Part shown: positions 54,688 through 63,939 of the stretch, one piece after another | Position numbering within the stretch: position 1 is the first letter of the stretch | Layout of the letters: each line of letters starts with the position of its first letter | Source of the DNA: Gemmiger sp. An87 | GTDB taxonomy: Bacteria; Bacillota; Clostridia; Oscillospirales; Ruminococcaceae | Reading direction: 5' to 3' | Length of the DNA stretch: 64,000 nucleotides | NCBI RefSeq assembly: GCF_002159185.1 | Contig: NZ_NFHD01000003.1 | Coordinates: 1 to 64,000 of the forward strand | Notes under the pieces: model-generated | The model's input: only the letters and a program-made list of their open reading frames with translations | The model's database searches: none | What the model was told of the DNA's origin: nothing | Program-made: the position numbers and the translations under genes

Positions 54688-55908
54688 TCAGTCCCGCAGG
54701 CTCTTGTTGCCGAAATAGCGCTTGTATTTGCGGTAGTTGTTCAGCTGGTTCTTGGCATACCAGATGGCCCGCTTGAGGGTGAAGTCCTCCTTGCAGAACA
54801 GCTGGTGGGTCACCTTGCCCTCCTTCATCAGCTTGCGTACCTCGGCCAGCAGCTCCTGGTCCTTCAGGTACTTCTTGATGATGCCGGCGGGGGCGATCAT
54901 CCACAGATGACGGGTGTCGGCGATGGTCAGGCCCTGGGGCTTGTTCTCCACCACGTCCTCCACCAGCCACTTGGCCAGGTTGTAGCCGCTGGCGGTCACA
55001 AAGAAGCTGGACCGGCCCTGGCGGGGGTTCATCTCGAACAGCTTGTACTGGCCGTCGCGGGAATCGTATTTCATGTCGAAGTTGGAGAAGCCTTCCCAGC
55101 CCACGTCCTCCAGGAAGGCCTTCATCCGGCCCATCAGCTCCTCATCCTTGATGGACATAATGGCTGCGTAGTTGCCGATGCCCTCAGGGGTCTGCTCCTC
55201 CAGCAGGGGGCGGCCCAGCGCCATCAGGTGGACCTTGTGGTCCCGGCCGGAATAGCAGTTCAGCACCCGCATGCAGTTGTCGTCGCCGGGGATGTATTCC
55301 TGCAGCACCAGGTTGTCCTGGTAGCTGGAGGAATAGATGGCGGCGCAGATGGCCTCGTACTCCTCCCGGTTGTAGGCCACGAAGACCTTTTTCTTGTGGG
55401 GGAAGCGGCAGTTCCAGTAGGCCACACTGTTGCTGGCCTTGATGATGCAGGGGAACTCGAAGGGGATCTCCACGGTCTTCCAGTTCTGGTTGGTGCAGCC
55501 GAAGGTCTTGGGATAGGCAAGGCCGTGGGCCTCGCAGGCCTGGTAGAAATACTCCTTGGTGTCCAGCTGCTCCACCAGCTCGGGGGTGGGGCAGGCAAAC
55601 TTGTAAAGCCCCTCCAGGGCAGCGCGGTTGCGGGCCATCAGGCCGGTGTAGTTGTCACCGCAGCTCACCAGCACCAGGGTGCGGCCGGTGTGGGCGGCAG
55701 CGAAGGCCTGCAGAGTCTTTACGAAGACCGCGTCGTCCTCCAGATTGGGCTCGACCACTGCCATCTGCACCAGCTTGGAGTTGGCGGTGGCAGCCAGCGC
55801 CCCCTTGCCGATGGCAAGGCTGGTTACGCCGTATTCCATATAAAAGCTGCGGGCCATGCCGTAAACGTTGGCGTCACTGCCCAGCAGCACGGGAAGGATC
55901 TGTTCCAT
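54688..55908 (-). CDS. ATP-grasp ligase, D-aspartate ligase-like
   Basis: A 406-residue carboxylate-amine ligase. ATP-grasp features are FPCIIKASNS (ATP lysine), LVLQEYIPGDDN, FSNFDMKYDSRDG and KLFEMNPRQGRSSFFV (metal-binding Glu and Asn). The pattern resembles the COG3919 group that includes AslA of Enterococcus faecium, which adds D-Asp to the lysine of the peptidoglycan precursor; that match is from memory. ATG 55908 has AGGTG upstream. It probably forms an operon with the amidotransferase downstream and is divergent from a second one. Confidence 0.65.
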   Translation of the reverse strand: MEQILPVLLGSDANVYGMARSFYMEYGVTSLAIGKGALAATANSKLVQMAVVEPNLEDDAVFVKTLQAFAAAHTGRTLVLVSCGDNYTGLMARNRAALEGLYKFACPTPELVEQLDTKEYFYQACEAHGLAYPKTFGCTNQNWKTVEIPFEFPCIIKASNSVAYWNCRFPHKKKVFVAYNREEYEAICAAIYSSSYQDNLVLQEYIPGDDNCMRVLNCYSGRDHKVHLMALGRPLLEEQTPEGIGNYAAIMSIKDEELMGRMKAFLEDVGWEGFSNFDMKYDSRDGQYKLFEMNPRQGRSSFFVTASGYNLAKWLVEDVVENKPQGLTIADTRHLWMIAPAGIIKKYLKDQELLAEVRKLMKEGKVTHQLFCKEDFTLKRAIWYAKNQLNNYRKYKRYFGNKSLRD

Positions 55909-55972
55909 AGGTTTTGTTTCACCTGAACTTTCCAAATTATTGGCTTATTTTGTATTGCTCATAAGCCCTTCT

Positions 55973-56044
55973 ATTTTACTTCTTTTCTTTATGAATTGTC
56001 AAACAAAAGCAAAGCTTTTAAACCGTTCCCTAATGTAGTATAAT
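55973..56044. promoter_or_regulatory. divergent promoters of the envelope locus
   Basis: Minus strand: perfect TTGACA (55997-56002), 18 bases, TAAAAT (55973-55978). Plus strand: weak TTTTAA (56016-56021), 17 bases, perfect TATAAT (56039-56044). The intergenic region is markedly AT-rich. Confidence 0.6.
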
Positions 56045-56095
56045 AAGAAAATAATTGGGCTACTCTGCCCATATGAGGGAAAGGACTATCACATC

Positions 56096-57928
56096 ATGTG
56101 TGGAATTGTTGGCTTTACCGGCATGCGTGCCGGGCGTGAAGCGATTTTGAAAGCAATGACCGACGCCATCGCCCACCGCGGGCCGGACGGCGAGGGCAGT
56201 TATTTCGGCAGCGGGGTGGCGCTGGGCCACCGGCGGCTGTCCATCATCGACCTGGCGGGCGGCGCCCAGCCCATGTTCAACGAGGATAAAAACCTGGCCG
56301 TGGTGTTCAACGGCGAGATCTACAACTTCATGGAGCTGCGCGCTAAGCTGGTGGAGGCGGGCCACACCTTCTCCACCGACCACTCGGACACCGAGGTCCT
56401 GCTCCACGGCTACGAGGAGTGGGGCGAGGGTATGCTGGCCCAGCTGCGAGGTATGTTCTCCTTTGCCATCTGGAACGAGGCCGAGCAGACCCTGTTCTGC
56501 GCCCGGGACCACTTCGGCATCAAGCCCTTCTACTACTACCTCACCGACGAGGGCGAGCTGCTCTTCGGCAGCGAGATTAAAAGTTTTCTGGCCCATCCCG
56601 GCTTCAAAAAGGAGCTGAACGAGAGCCAGCTGGAGCTGTATCTCAGCTATCAGTATTCCCCGGGGGAGGACACCTTCTTTAACGGCGTGAAAAAGCTGTT
56701 GCCTGCCCACAGCCTGCTTTGGAAGGCGGGCGAGGTGACCGTGAAGCGCTACTGGGAGCCCCGCTTTGAGCCCGAAGAGGGCAAGAGCCTGTCCGACTGG
56801 GAGAGCCGTGTGGAGGAGGTCATGCGCCAGAGCGTTGCCGCCCACAAGATCAGCGACGTGGAGGTTGGTTCCTTCCTGTCCTCCGGCGTGGACTCCAGCT
56901 ACATGGCTTACCTTGCCCATGTGGACAAGACCTTCACCGTGGGCTTTGCCAACAAGCAGTACGACGAGACCGACTACGCCGCCGAGTTCAGCAAGTTCAT
57001 GGGCGTGAAGAACTACGCCTACCGCATCGAGCCGGAGGAGTATTGGGAGAACCTGCCCCGCATCCAGTACCACATGGACGAGCCTCTGGCGGATGCCGCC
57101 AGTGTGGCCCTCTACTTCGTGAACCGGGAGGCTGCCAAGCAGGTGAAGGTCTGCCTGTCCGGCGAGGGTGCGGATGAGTTCTTCGGCGGTTATAACATTT
57201 ATAAGGAGCCCTTCACCGTCTCCTGGTACGATCATATCCCCCTGCCCATCCGGCGGGCCATCGGCGCGGTGGCGGAAAAGCTGCCCCCGGTGCACGGCGT
57301 GAATTTCCTGGTGCGGCGTTCCCGCCCGCTGGAGGAGCGCTACATCGGCAACACCAACCTGATGGGCGAGCGGCGCAAAAAACAGCTGCTGAAACACTAT
57401 ACTGGCAGCAAAAAGCCGACTGATCTTTCCAGAATGTATTTCAAAAAGACCGTCGGTCAGGACCCGGTGACCCGGATGCAGTACACCGACCTGCACCTGT
57501 GGATGGTGGGAGACATCCTGCTGAAGGCGGACAAGATGAGCATGGCCAACAGCCTGGAGCTGCGGGTGCCCTTCCTGGACAAGGAGGTCTTCGAGGTGGC
57601 GCGGCACATCCCGGTGGAGTGCCGGGCGGATGCGGACCACACCAAGATGGCCCTGCGGGGTGCGGCGGCCCGGAGCATTCCGGAAAAGACCGCCGACAAG
57701 AAAAAGCTGGGCTTCCCGGTGCCGGTGCGCGCCTGGCTGCGGGAGGAAAAGTACGCGGCCATTGTGCGGGAAAAGTTCCAGAGCGAATCCGCCAAAAAGT
57801 TCTTCAACACCCGTGAGCTGACCAAAATGCTGGACCAGCACATGAGCGAAAAGCGGGACAACTGGCGCCAGATCTGGTGCGTGTTCATGTTCCTGACCTG
57901 GTACGAGGAATACTTTGTGAAGCGCTGA
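56096..57928 (+). CDS. AsnB/AsnH-type glutamine-dependent amidotransferase 2
   Basis: A 610-residue second member of the family: MCGIVGFTG (Cys2), AHRGPDGEGSYF, GHRRLSIIDL, NGEIYNF, then SSGVDSSYMAY and GEGADEFFGGYN. Like copy 1 it ends in an aromatic-rich VFMFLTWYEEYFVKR-type tail. Two such paralogues around an ATP-grasp ligase, followed by a MurE ligase, suggest work on cell-wall precursors rather than free asparagine, but either is possible. ATG 56096 is taken from the obligatory M-C-G start. The ribosome site is weak (GGGAAAGG about 15 bases away). Confidence 0.85.
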   Translation: MCGIVGFTGMRAGREAILKAMTDAIAHRGPDGEGSYFGSGVALGHRRLSIIDLAGGAQPMFNEDKNLAVVFNGEIYNFMELRAKLVEAGHTFSTDHSDTEVLLHGYEEWGEGMLAQLRGMFSFAIWNEAEQTLFCARDHFGIKPFYYYLTDEGELLFGSEIKSFLAHPGFKKELNESQLELYLSYQYSPGEDTFFNGVKKLLPAHSLLWKAGEVTVKRYWEPRFEPEEGKSLSDWESRVEEVMRQSVAAHKISDVEVGSFLSSGVDSSYMAYLAHVDKTFTVGFANKQYDETDYAAEFSKFMGVKNYAYRIEPEEYWENLPRIQYHMDEPLADAASVALYFVNREAAKQVKVCLSGEGADEFFGGYNIYKEPFTVSWYDHIPLPIRRAIGAVAEKLPPVHGVNFLVRRSRPLEERYIGNTNLMGERRKKQLLKHYTGSKKPTDLSRMYFKKTVGQDPVTRMQYTDLHLWMVGDILLKADKMSMANSLELRVPFLDKEVFEVARHIPVECRADADHTKMALRGAAARSIPEKTADKKKLGFPVPVRAWLREEKYAAIVREKFQSESAKKFFNTRELTKMLDQHMSEKRDNWRQIWCVFMFLTWYEEYFVKR

Positions 57929-58058
57929 GCCTCACCCAGCCCCGGCGAAAAGCAGCAAGGCCGCGCCGCCGGGCGCATACATAAAAAGCAGGGGCCTGCC
58001 CGAGGTGGGCACGCCCGCTGCACATTGATCCCAAATCAAGCAGAGGGGGCATTTGACC

Positions 58059-59537
58059 ATGAAATTACAAGAACTGCTCAATGGGCTGGACTACACGCTG
58101 GTGCAGGGCAGCCTGGACACCGAGGTGGTGGACATCGCCTACGATTCCCGCAAGGTGCAGCCCGGCTGGGCCTTTGTGTGCATCGTGGGCACCAACCGGG
58201 ACAGCCACGACTACGCCATGGATGTGGCGGAGCAGGGCGCTTCGGTGCTGGTGATCGAGCACAAGCTGGATGAGCTGCCCCAGGGCGTGACGGTGGTGCA
58301 GGTGGAAAGCAGCCGCCGGGCGCTGGCGCTGCTCTCCTGCAACTACTTCGGCCGGCCCGCCGAAAAGCTGATCACCATCGGCGTGACCGGCACCAAGGGC
58401 AAGACCACCACCGCCCACATGATCCATTCCGTGATGAACGCGGGCGGCCACAAGTGCGGCATCATCGGCACCAACGGCGTGGCCTATCCGGGCGTGAACC
58501 GGGCGCTGGTCAACACCACCCCGGAAAGCTACGAGCTGCAGAAGATGTTCAGCGAGATGCTGGCCGCCGGATGCGACAGCGTGGTGATGGAGGTCTCCAG
58601 CCAGGGCCTGATGATGGACCGGGTCACCGGCATCCATTTCAAGGTGGGTGTGTTCACCAACCTGTATCCGGACCACATCGGCGGCCCCGGCGAGCACGCC
58701 AGCTTTGAGGAATACCGGGCCTGGAAGGGCCAGCTGTTCCGCCGGTGCGACGTGGGCGTGGTGAATGTGGACGACAAGAACTGCAGCACCCTGCTGGCGG
58801 GTCATACCTGCAAGCTGGTCACCTACGGCATGCACCACGAGGCCGACTTCCGGGCCAGCGAGCTGCACCTGCTGCGGGCAGAGAACTTCCTGGGCATCCG
58901 GTTCCATGTGTCCGGCCGGGAGGACATGGACGTGAAGGTGAACATGCCCGGCGAGTTCAGCGTTTACAACAGCCTGGCCGCCATCGCGGTGGGCCGTGTA
59001 CTGGGCGTTGCCCACGACGCCATCCACGACGGGCTGATGAACATCTCGGTCAAGGGCCGGGTGGAGCTGGTGCCGGTGAGCAAGGACTTCACCGTGCTCA
59101 TCGACTTTGCCCACAACGAGGCCGGTACCGAGAGTCTGCTCACCACCCTGCGGGCCTATGAGCCGGGGCGGCTGGTGGTGCTGTTCGGCTGCGGCGGCGA
59201 CCGCAGCCGTCTGCGCCGCTACGGCATGGGCGAGGTGGCCAGCCGCAAGGCGGACTTCCTGATCCTCACCGAGGACAACAACCGCTTTGAATCGGTGGAC
59301 CAGATCATCAAGGACATCAAGATCGGCATCGCCCAGGGCAATCCGGATGTGCCCTATGTGGAGATCCCGGACCGGCTGGATGCGCTGCACTACGCGCTGG
59401 ACCACGCTCAGAAGGGCGACCTGATTGCGGTGATCGGCAAGGGCCACGAGACCTACCGGGACCGGATGGGAAAAAAGACCCCCTTCCTGGAGCGGGAGCT
59501 GATTCTGGAATACGCAGCCCAGATCGGGCTGAAATGA
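58059..59537 (+). CDS. murE: MurE-family UDP-MurNAc-tripeptide synthetase
   Basis: A 492-residue Mur ligase that adds the third amino acid to UDP-MurNAc-L-Ala-D-Glu. It has the N-terminal UDP-binding domain, the P-loop VTGTKGKTTT, the NTTPESYELQ and MEVSSQGL motifs, and a C-terminal IGKGHETYRD. The amino-acid specificity motif, DNPR in meso-diaminopimelate enzymes and DNPA-like in several lysine enzymes, reads DNNR here (406-409), so the third residue cannot be read off. ATG 58059 has GAGGGGG at 58043-58049. It follows amidotransferase 2 by 130 bases that contain a GC hairpin. Confidence 0.85.
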   Translation: MKLQELLNGLDYTLVQGSLDTEVVDIAYDSRKVQPGWAFVCIVGTNRDSHDYAMDVAEQGASVLVIEHKLDELPQGVTVVQVESSRRALALLSCNYFGRPAEKLITIGVTGTKGKTTTAHMIHSVMNAGGHKCGIIGTNGVAYPGVNRALVNTTPESYELQKMFSEMLAAGCDSVVMEVSSQGLMMDRVTGIHFKVGVFTNLYPDHIGGPGEHASFEEYRAWKGQLFRRCDVGVVNVDDKNCSTLLAGHTCKLVTYGMHHEADFRASELHLLRAENFLGIRFHVSGREDMDVKVNMPGEFSVYNSLAAIAVGRVLGVAHDAIHDGLMNISVKGRVELVPVSKDFTVLIDFAHNEAGTESLLTTLRAYEPGRLVVLFGCGGDRSRLRRYGMGEVASRKADFLILTEDNNRFESVDQIIKDIKIGIAQGNPDVPYVEIPDRLDALHYALDHAQKGDLIAVIGKGHETYRDRMGKKTPFLERELILEYAAQIGLK

Positions 59538-59628
59538 CCCCTTCCGCCCGGACGGGCGGCCACGCCGGGGCGGCTTTGCCAACAAGCAGCCCCGGCCATT
59601 CTATCGAAAGAAGGCAGGAAAACGACCT

Positions 59629-61386
59629 ATGGCCATTCTTGGCATTGACCTTGGAACCACCAACAGCCTGGCCGCCGTCTGGAAGGACGGCCGCAGCCAG
59701 CTGATCCCCAACGCCTACGGCGAGACTCTGACCCCCAGCGCGGTGAGCATCGATGAGGACGGCACCGTGCTGGTGGGCGCGCCCGCCCGGGAGCGGCTGG
59801 TCAGCCACCCGGAGCGCAGCGCCACCGCGTTCAAGCGCAGCATGGGCACCGAACGGGTGTTCACCCTGGCCGGGCGGGAATACAGCCCGGAGGAGCTGTC
59901 CGCTCTGGTGCTGCGCCAGCTCAAGCAGGACGCCGAGGCTTTTCTGGGCGAGCCGGTCACCGAAGCGGTGGTCAGCGTGCCCGCCTACTTCAACCATGCC
60001 CAGCGGGCCGCCACCAAGCGGGCGGGCCAGCTGGCCGGCCTCACCGTGGACCGGCTCATCAACGAGCCCAGCGCCGCTGCCCTGGCCTGCTACGACCCGG
60101 AAAAGGGCGACGCGGCCTTTCTGGTCTACGACTTCGGCGGCGGTACGCTGGACGTCTCGGTGGTGGACTGCTTTGAGAATGTGGTGAACATTCTGGCCGT
60201 CAGCGGCGACAACGCCCTGGGCGGCAATGATTTCGACGCGGCTATCGCCCACATGTACTGCCAGAAAAACGGCATTGACTATCAGGCGCTGCAGCCCCGC
60301 CAGCGGGCGATCCTGCTGCGGCAGGCCGAGCAGTGCAAGCAGACCCTGACTCAGTCTCCCGTGGCCATGATGGTGCTGGAGCTGGAGGGCCTGAAGGGCT
60401 CCATGGCCCTCACCGGCCAGATGCTCATTCAGCAGGCCCAGACCCTGTTCAGCCGCATGCGCACTCCGCTGCTGCGGGCGCTGAAGGACAGCGGCCTTTC
60501 CCCCAGCGAGCTGCAGGCGGTGGTGCCGGTGGGCGGCAGCTGCAAGATGCCGGTGGTACGCCAGTACTTAAACCACCTGCTGGGCCAGAAGCTGGCCAAC
60601 CCCGGCAGCCCGGATACTGTGGTGGCCCTGGGCGCGGGCATGTACGCCGCTATGAAGGAGCGCCGCACTGAGGTGAAGGAGCTGGTCCTTACCGACATCT
60701 GCCCCTTCACCCTGGGCGTGGGCGTGTACAATCCGGCGGATGAGGACAACCTGCTCATGAGCCCAATCATCGAGCGCAACAGCGCCCTGCCCACCAGTAA
60801 GGTGGAGCGGTACTACACCACCAGCGACGGCCAGACCCGGCTGCGCATCCAGGTGTTCCAGGGCGAGGAGATGTACTGCCGCGAGAACCAGAAGCTGGGC
60901 GAGCTGGACCTGCCGGTGCCCGCCGCACCCGCCGGAAAAGAGGGCGCGGACGTGCGCTTTACCTATGATATCAACGGCATTCTGGAGGTGGAGGCCACCA
61001 GCCTGACTACCGGCCGGACCATCAGCACCGTGCTGGTGGGCCAGGGCAGCGGCCTGACCGAGGAGCAGGCCCGCCGCCGTCTGAAGGAGCTGGAGGGGCT
61101 GAAGATCCATCCCCGGGACCAGCAGGAGAACCGCCTGCTGCTGGCCAAGGGCGAGCGGTTGTGGCAGGAGGCCCTGGGCGAGGAGCGTCAGATCATCGGC
61201 CAGGCGGTGCAGCTGTTCGGCGAGGCGCTGGCCAGCCAGGAGAACGGACGCATCCTGCGGGCCCGGGCCCGCATCAAGGACCTGCTGGACCGGCTGGAGG
61301 CCGGTCTCTCGCTGGAGGGGCTGGATTTTTCCGGCTTTGACGATCCGGACGATGAGCCGGATGAGGATGAGGACGAAACGCTATGA
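59629..61386 (+). CDS. hscC: HscC-type Hsp70 chaperone
   Basis: A 585-residue Hsp70 of the short HscC class rather than DnaK. ATPase-domain phosphate motifs are GIDLGTTNS, VYDFGGGTLDVSV and VPVGGSCKMP, and the proline-switch region VPAYFNHAQRAATKRAG is present. The substrate-binding domain is compact and the C-terminus is a short acidic tail (DDPDDEPDEDEDE), with no GGMP repeats. ATG 59629 starts right at the conserved AILGIDLGTT. Its stop overlaps the J-protein gene by four bases, indicating a dedicated pair as with E. coli HscC and DjlB/DjlC. Confidence 0.9.
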   Translation: MAILGIDLGTTNSLAAVWKDGRSQLIPNAYGETLTPSAVSIDEDGTVLVGAPARERLVSHPERSATAFKRSMGTERVFTLAGREYSPEELSALVLRQLKQDAEAFLGEPVTEAVVSVPAYFNHAQRAATKRAGQLAGLTVDRLINEPSAAALACYDPEKGDAAFLVYDFGGGTLDVSVVDCFENVVNILAVSGDNALGGNDFDAAIAHMYCQKNGIDYQALQPRQRAILLRQAEQCKQTLTQSPVAMMVLELEGLKGSMALTGQMLIQQAQTLFSRMRTPLLRALKDSGLSPSELQAVVPVGGSCKMPVVRQYLNHLLGQKLANPGSPDTVVALGAGMYAAMKERRTEVKELVLTDICPFTLGVGVYNPADEDNLLMSPIIERNSALPTSKVERYYTTSDGQTRLRIQVFQGEEMYCRENQKLGELDLPVPAAPAGKEGADVRFTYDINGILEVEATSLTTGRTISTVLVGQGSGLTEEQARRRLKELEGLKIHPRDQQENRLLLAKGERLWQEALGEERQIIGQAVQLFGEALASQENGRILRARARIKDLLDRLEAGLSLEGLDFSGFDDPDDEPDEDEDETL

Positions 61387-62351
61387 GCATCTGGGAGGTT
61401 TTGGGCATTGCGCCCACCACCGATAAGGCGGCTATCCGGCACGCCTACGCGCAGAAAACACGCACCTGCCACCCGGAAGAGGACCCGGAGGGCTTTGACG
61501 CGCTGCACAAGGCCTTCACCGCTGCCATGCGGGCCGCCCGCCAGGGCGTGAGCATGGCGGTGATGGAGCAGGAGAGTCCGGCCGCGCCTGCGGCGCCCGC
61601 CGTTTCCTTGCAGCAGAACAGCGCCGAGGCCCGCCGCGCTGCCGCCAAGGCTGCCCGTGCCGCCCGCCGTGCTGCCGAGCAGCAGGCGGTGGAGCAGTAT
61701 GCCAGCCGGGCCCAGCGCCGGGCAGGCAAGATCATCCAGCTTGGTCAGGGCGAGCAGGAGGAGGGCCAGCAGTTCGACTTCGCGGCGGTGGATGCCGCCC
61801 CGGTGCAGGCTGCGCCGGAGCAGAAGGCCGAGCCGGACCGTCCCCTCACCTATGAGGAGCAGGCCTGGCGCAATGGCCCTGCCCCCGCTCCTCAGCCGCC
61901 GGAGCAGCCAAAGCCGCCGGAGCGGCAGCCCATCTACCAGCAGCAGTCGCCCGAATACCGGCCGACGAAGGCCTCCTCCAGGCCGCAGCGCGGCAGAGGC
62001 TGGCGTGTGGCCTCGCTGGTTCTGGTGGTGGGGATTCTGCTCCAGCTGGTGCGGGGCGGCTATGTGAGCGCCACCCTGCTGCTCATCGCGCTTTGCTGGT
62101 GCGGCATGCAGGGCGTGAGGGTGGACTGGACCCAGCTCCAGCCCGGCAGACGGATCACGGGCCTGTGGGCCGTGAGCGTGGTACTGCTTCCCGTGCTCTG
62201 GTTTTTCGTTATGGCAATCGCCTGGGGCCTGCACGGCGCGCCGGATGCCACGCTGGACTACGCGGTGGGCGCCATCTTTTTAAGCATCCTGGCGGCCCCC
62301 TTCGGCCTTTGCTCCACTCTGGTGGCAAGGCAGCGGGCCAACCGTCGGTAA
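61383..62351 (+). CDS. membrane J-domain protein (DjlC-like), HPE instead of HPD
   Basis: A 322-residue J-protein. The N-terminal J-domain (about 1-55) starts MSIWEVLGIAPTTDK and has HPEEDPEGF, where H30-P31-E32 stands in place of the canonical HPD that triggers Hsp70 ATPase. An Ala- and Gln-rich linker (about 60-195) leads to three C-terminal membrane helices, so the J-domain faces the cytosol at the membrane. The ATGA overlap with hscC implies coupled translation. A strong terminator follows. Confidence 0.85.
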   Translation: MSIWEVLGIAPTTDKAAIRHAYAQKTRTCHPEEDPEGFDALHKAFTAAMRAARQGVSMAVMEQESPAAPAAPAVSLQQNSAEARRAAAKAARAARRAAEQQAVEQYASRAQRRAGKIIQLGQGEQEEGQQFDFAAVDAAPVQAAPEQKAEPDRPLTYEEQAWRNGPAPAPQPPEQPKPPERQPIYQQQSPEYRPTKASSRPQRGRGWRVASLVLVVGILLQLVRGGYVSATLLLIALCWCGMQGVRVDWTQLQPGRRITGLWAVSVVLLPVLWFFVMAIAWGLHGAPDATLDYAVGAIFLSILAAPFGLCSTLVARQRANRR

Positions 62352-62363
62352 AAACACATCACA

Positions 62364-62409
62364 GCCCCCCTTCGGCTCATATAAATGAGCGAAGGGGGGC
62401 GATTTTTTT
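62364..62409 (+). terminator. strong terminator after the hscC-J operon
   Basis: GCCCCCCTTC (62364-62373) and CTCAT pair with ATGAG and GAAGGGGGGC (62391-62400), followed by GATTTTTTT. Only 37 bases separate it from the next start codon, with no promoter seen between. Confidence 0.9.
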
Positions 62410-62446
62410 GCAGAGACAAACACCACAGGCCGCACAGGACCGGGGA

Positions 62447-63808
62447 ATGAAGCTTCGCACCCGGCTGGCGGCCGGTTTTTTTGTGGCCGTGTGCTTTTCC
62501 ACTCTGGTGGGCCGGCTCTGGTATTTGCAGATCCATGAATACGATTTCTATGCCCAGCGGGCCGCGGGCCAGCAACTGCGGGACAGCGTGGTTCCCGCGC
62601 CCAGAGGCGATATCTTGGACGCAAACGGAACCCCGCTGGCGGTGTCCGCCAGCTGCTGGACCATCCGGGCGGTGCCCCGGGAGATGGCGGACGGGGATGT
62701 GGTCGAAGCGGCCGCCGCACTGGCGCAGATTCTGGAGCTGGACGAGGCGGAGGTGCTGGAAAAGCTGAGCCAGCGCAAAAGCAACGACGCGCTGCTCAAG
62801 CGCCGGGTGGACCAGCAAACCGCCGACGCGGTGCGCACTGCCTGCCTGGAGAACGACTGGCAGGGCATCCTGATTTTGCAGGACACCAAGCGCTGGTATC
62901 CGGAGGGGGATTTTGCCGCCAGCCTGCTGGGCTTTACCAATGTGGACAACGAGGGCGTGGCCGGGCTGGAGCTGGAGTACAACAGCCTGCTCACCGGGCA
63001 GGACGGCCGGGTGCTCAGCGCCAAGAACGCCTGGGGCTACGACATGCCCACCGACTACGACACCTATGTGGAACCGGTGCAGGGCAACAGCCTGAAGCTT
63101 ACGGTGGATGTGAACATCCAGCATTATCTGGAAAACTACCTTTCCACAGCGGTAAAGGAATACAATGTTTCCGCCCGCGGGGTGGGCATCGTGATGGAGG
63201 TGGACACCGGACGCATTCTGGCCATCTCCACAAAGCCGGACTACGACCCCAACGAGCCCCGGGTGATTCAGGACGAAACGGTGCGCGCCCAGGTGGATGC
63301 CCTCACCGGTGACGAGCGGGCCCAGGCCCTCACCCTGGCCCAGCAGACCCAATGGCGGAACAAGGCGGTGAGCGATCTGTACGAGCCGGGCTCGGTGTTC
63401 AAGCTCATCACCGCTGCCGCCGCGCTGGACGCGGGCGTGGTCACCACCAGCGACAGCTTCTTCTGCGGCGAGTCCTACGGGGTGGCGGGGGTGAGCTTTC
63501 ACTGTGCCAACCGGAATCAGCACGGGCCCCAGAATCTGGCCCAGGCGCTGCAGAACAGCTGCAACCAAAGCTTTATTCAGATCGGCCAGCGGCTGGGAAA
63601 GGAGACCTTCTGCGATTACTTCGCGGCCTTCGGTCTGCGGGAGGCCACCGGCATCGACCTGCCTGCCGAACCTGCCAAAAGCGAGTTTTACACCGCCGAC
63701 CGGATGGGTCCGGCGAACGGTTTGACCAAAACGCCGCATGCCCGGTTTTTTCAAAGCATAGAATGGCTGCAAAGACAGCGAAGCCGGAAAGGAGGAGAGG
63801 CGGTATGA
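62447..63808 (+). pseudogene. class B penicillin-binding protein, interrupted before the KTG motif
   Basis: A transpeptidase of the FtsI/SpoVD type that cross-links peptidoglycan. It has an N-terminal membrane anchor (about 8-28), a dimerisation domain (VVPAPRGDILDANG onward) and catalytic SVFK (Ser316) with SCN (371-373). Family sequence runs to DRMGP (about residue 422), then changes to an unrelated tail ending at residue 453, so the KTG motif and roughly 100 or more residues are missing. Small-ORF and serine recombinase genes follow at once, so a mobile element has probably inserted. ATG 62447 is chosen over TTG 62408, which lies in the terminator. As it stands the product should be inactive. 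Confidence 0.8.
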
Positions 63809-63939
63809 AGCGGCAGCCGGAGGCGGAGCTGATTTTTGAGGAAAACGGCCCGGCGCTGGAGGAGCTGGTCCGGCAGATCCTTTGCCGGAGCGCTGTGCTC
63901 TGGCAGGAGGAGTGGGAACAGGAGGAGGGAAAGCGATGA
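63805..63939 (+). CDS. small element-encoded protein, unknown
   Basis: A 44-residue acidic protein (MKRQPEAELIFEENG start; ends WEQEEGKR), probably helical. ATG 63805 overlaps the stop of the interrupted PBP frame and follows AAAGGAGGAGAGG. Its own stop overlaps the recombinase start (ATGA), so the two are translationally coupled. Small ORFs directly before serine recombinases are common in clostridial elements; a role in controlling excision is only a guess. Confidence 0.6.
   Translation: MKRQPEAELIFEENGPALEELVRQILCRSAVLWQEEWEQEEGKR

Noticed and set aside
58059-63808. A classical division and cell-wall (dcw) cluster with murE and ftsI
   Set aside because: mraY, murD, ftsW, murG and mraZ are absent and an Hsp70-J pair lies between; the genes are only neighbours.
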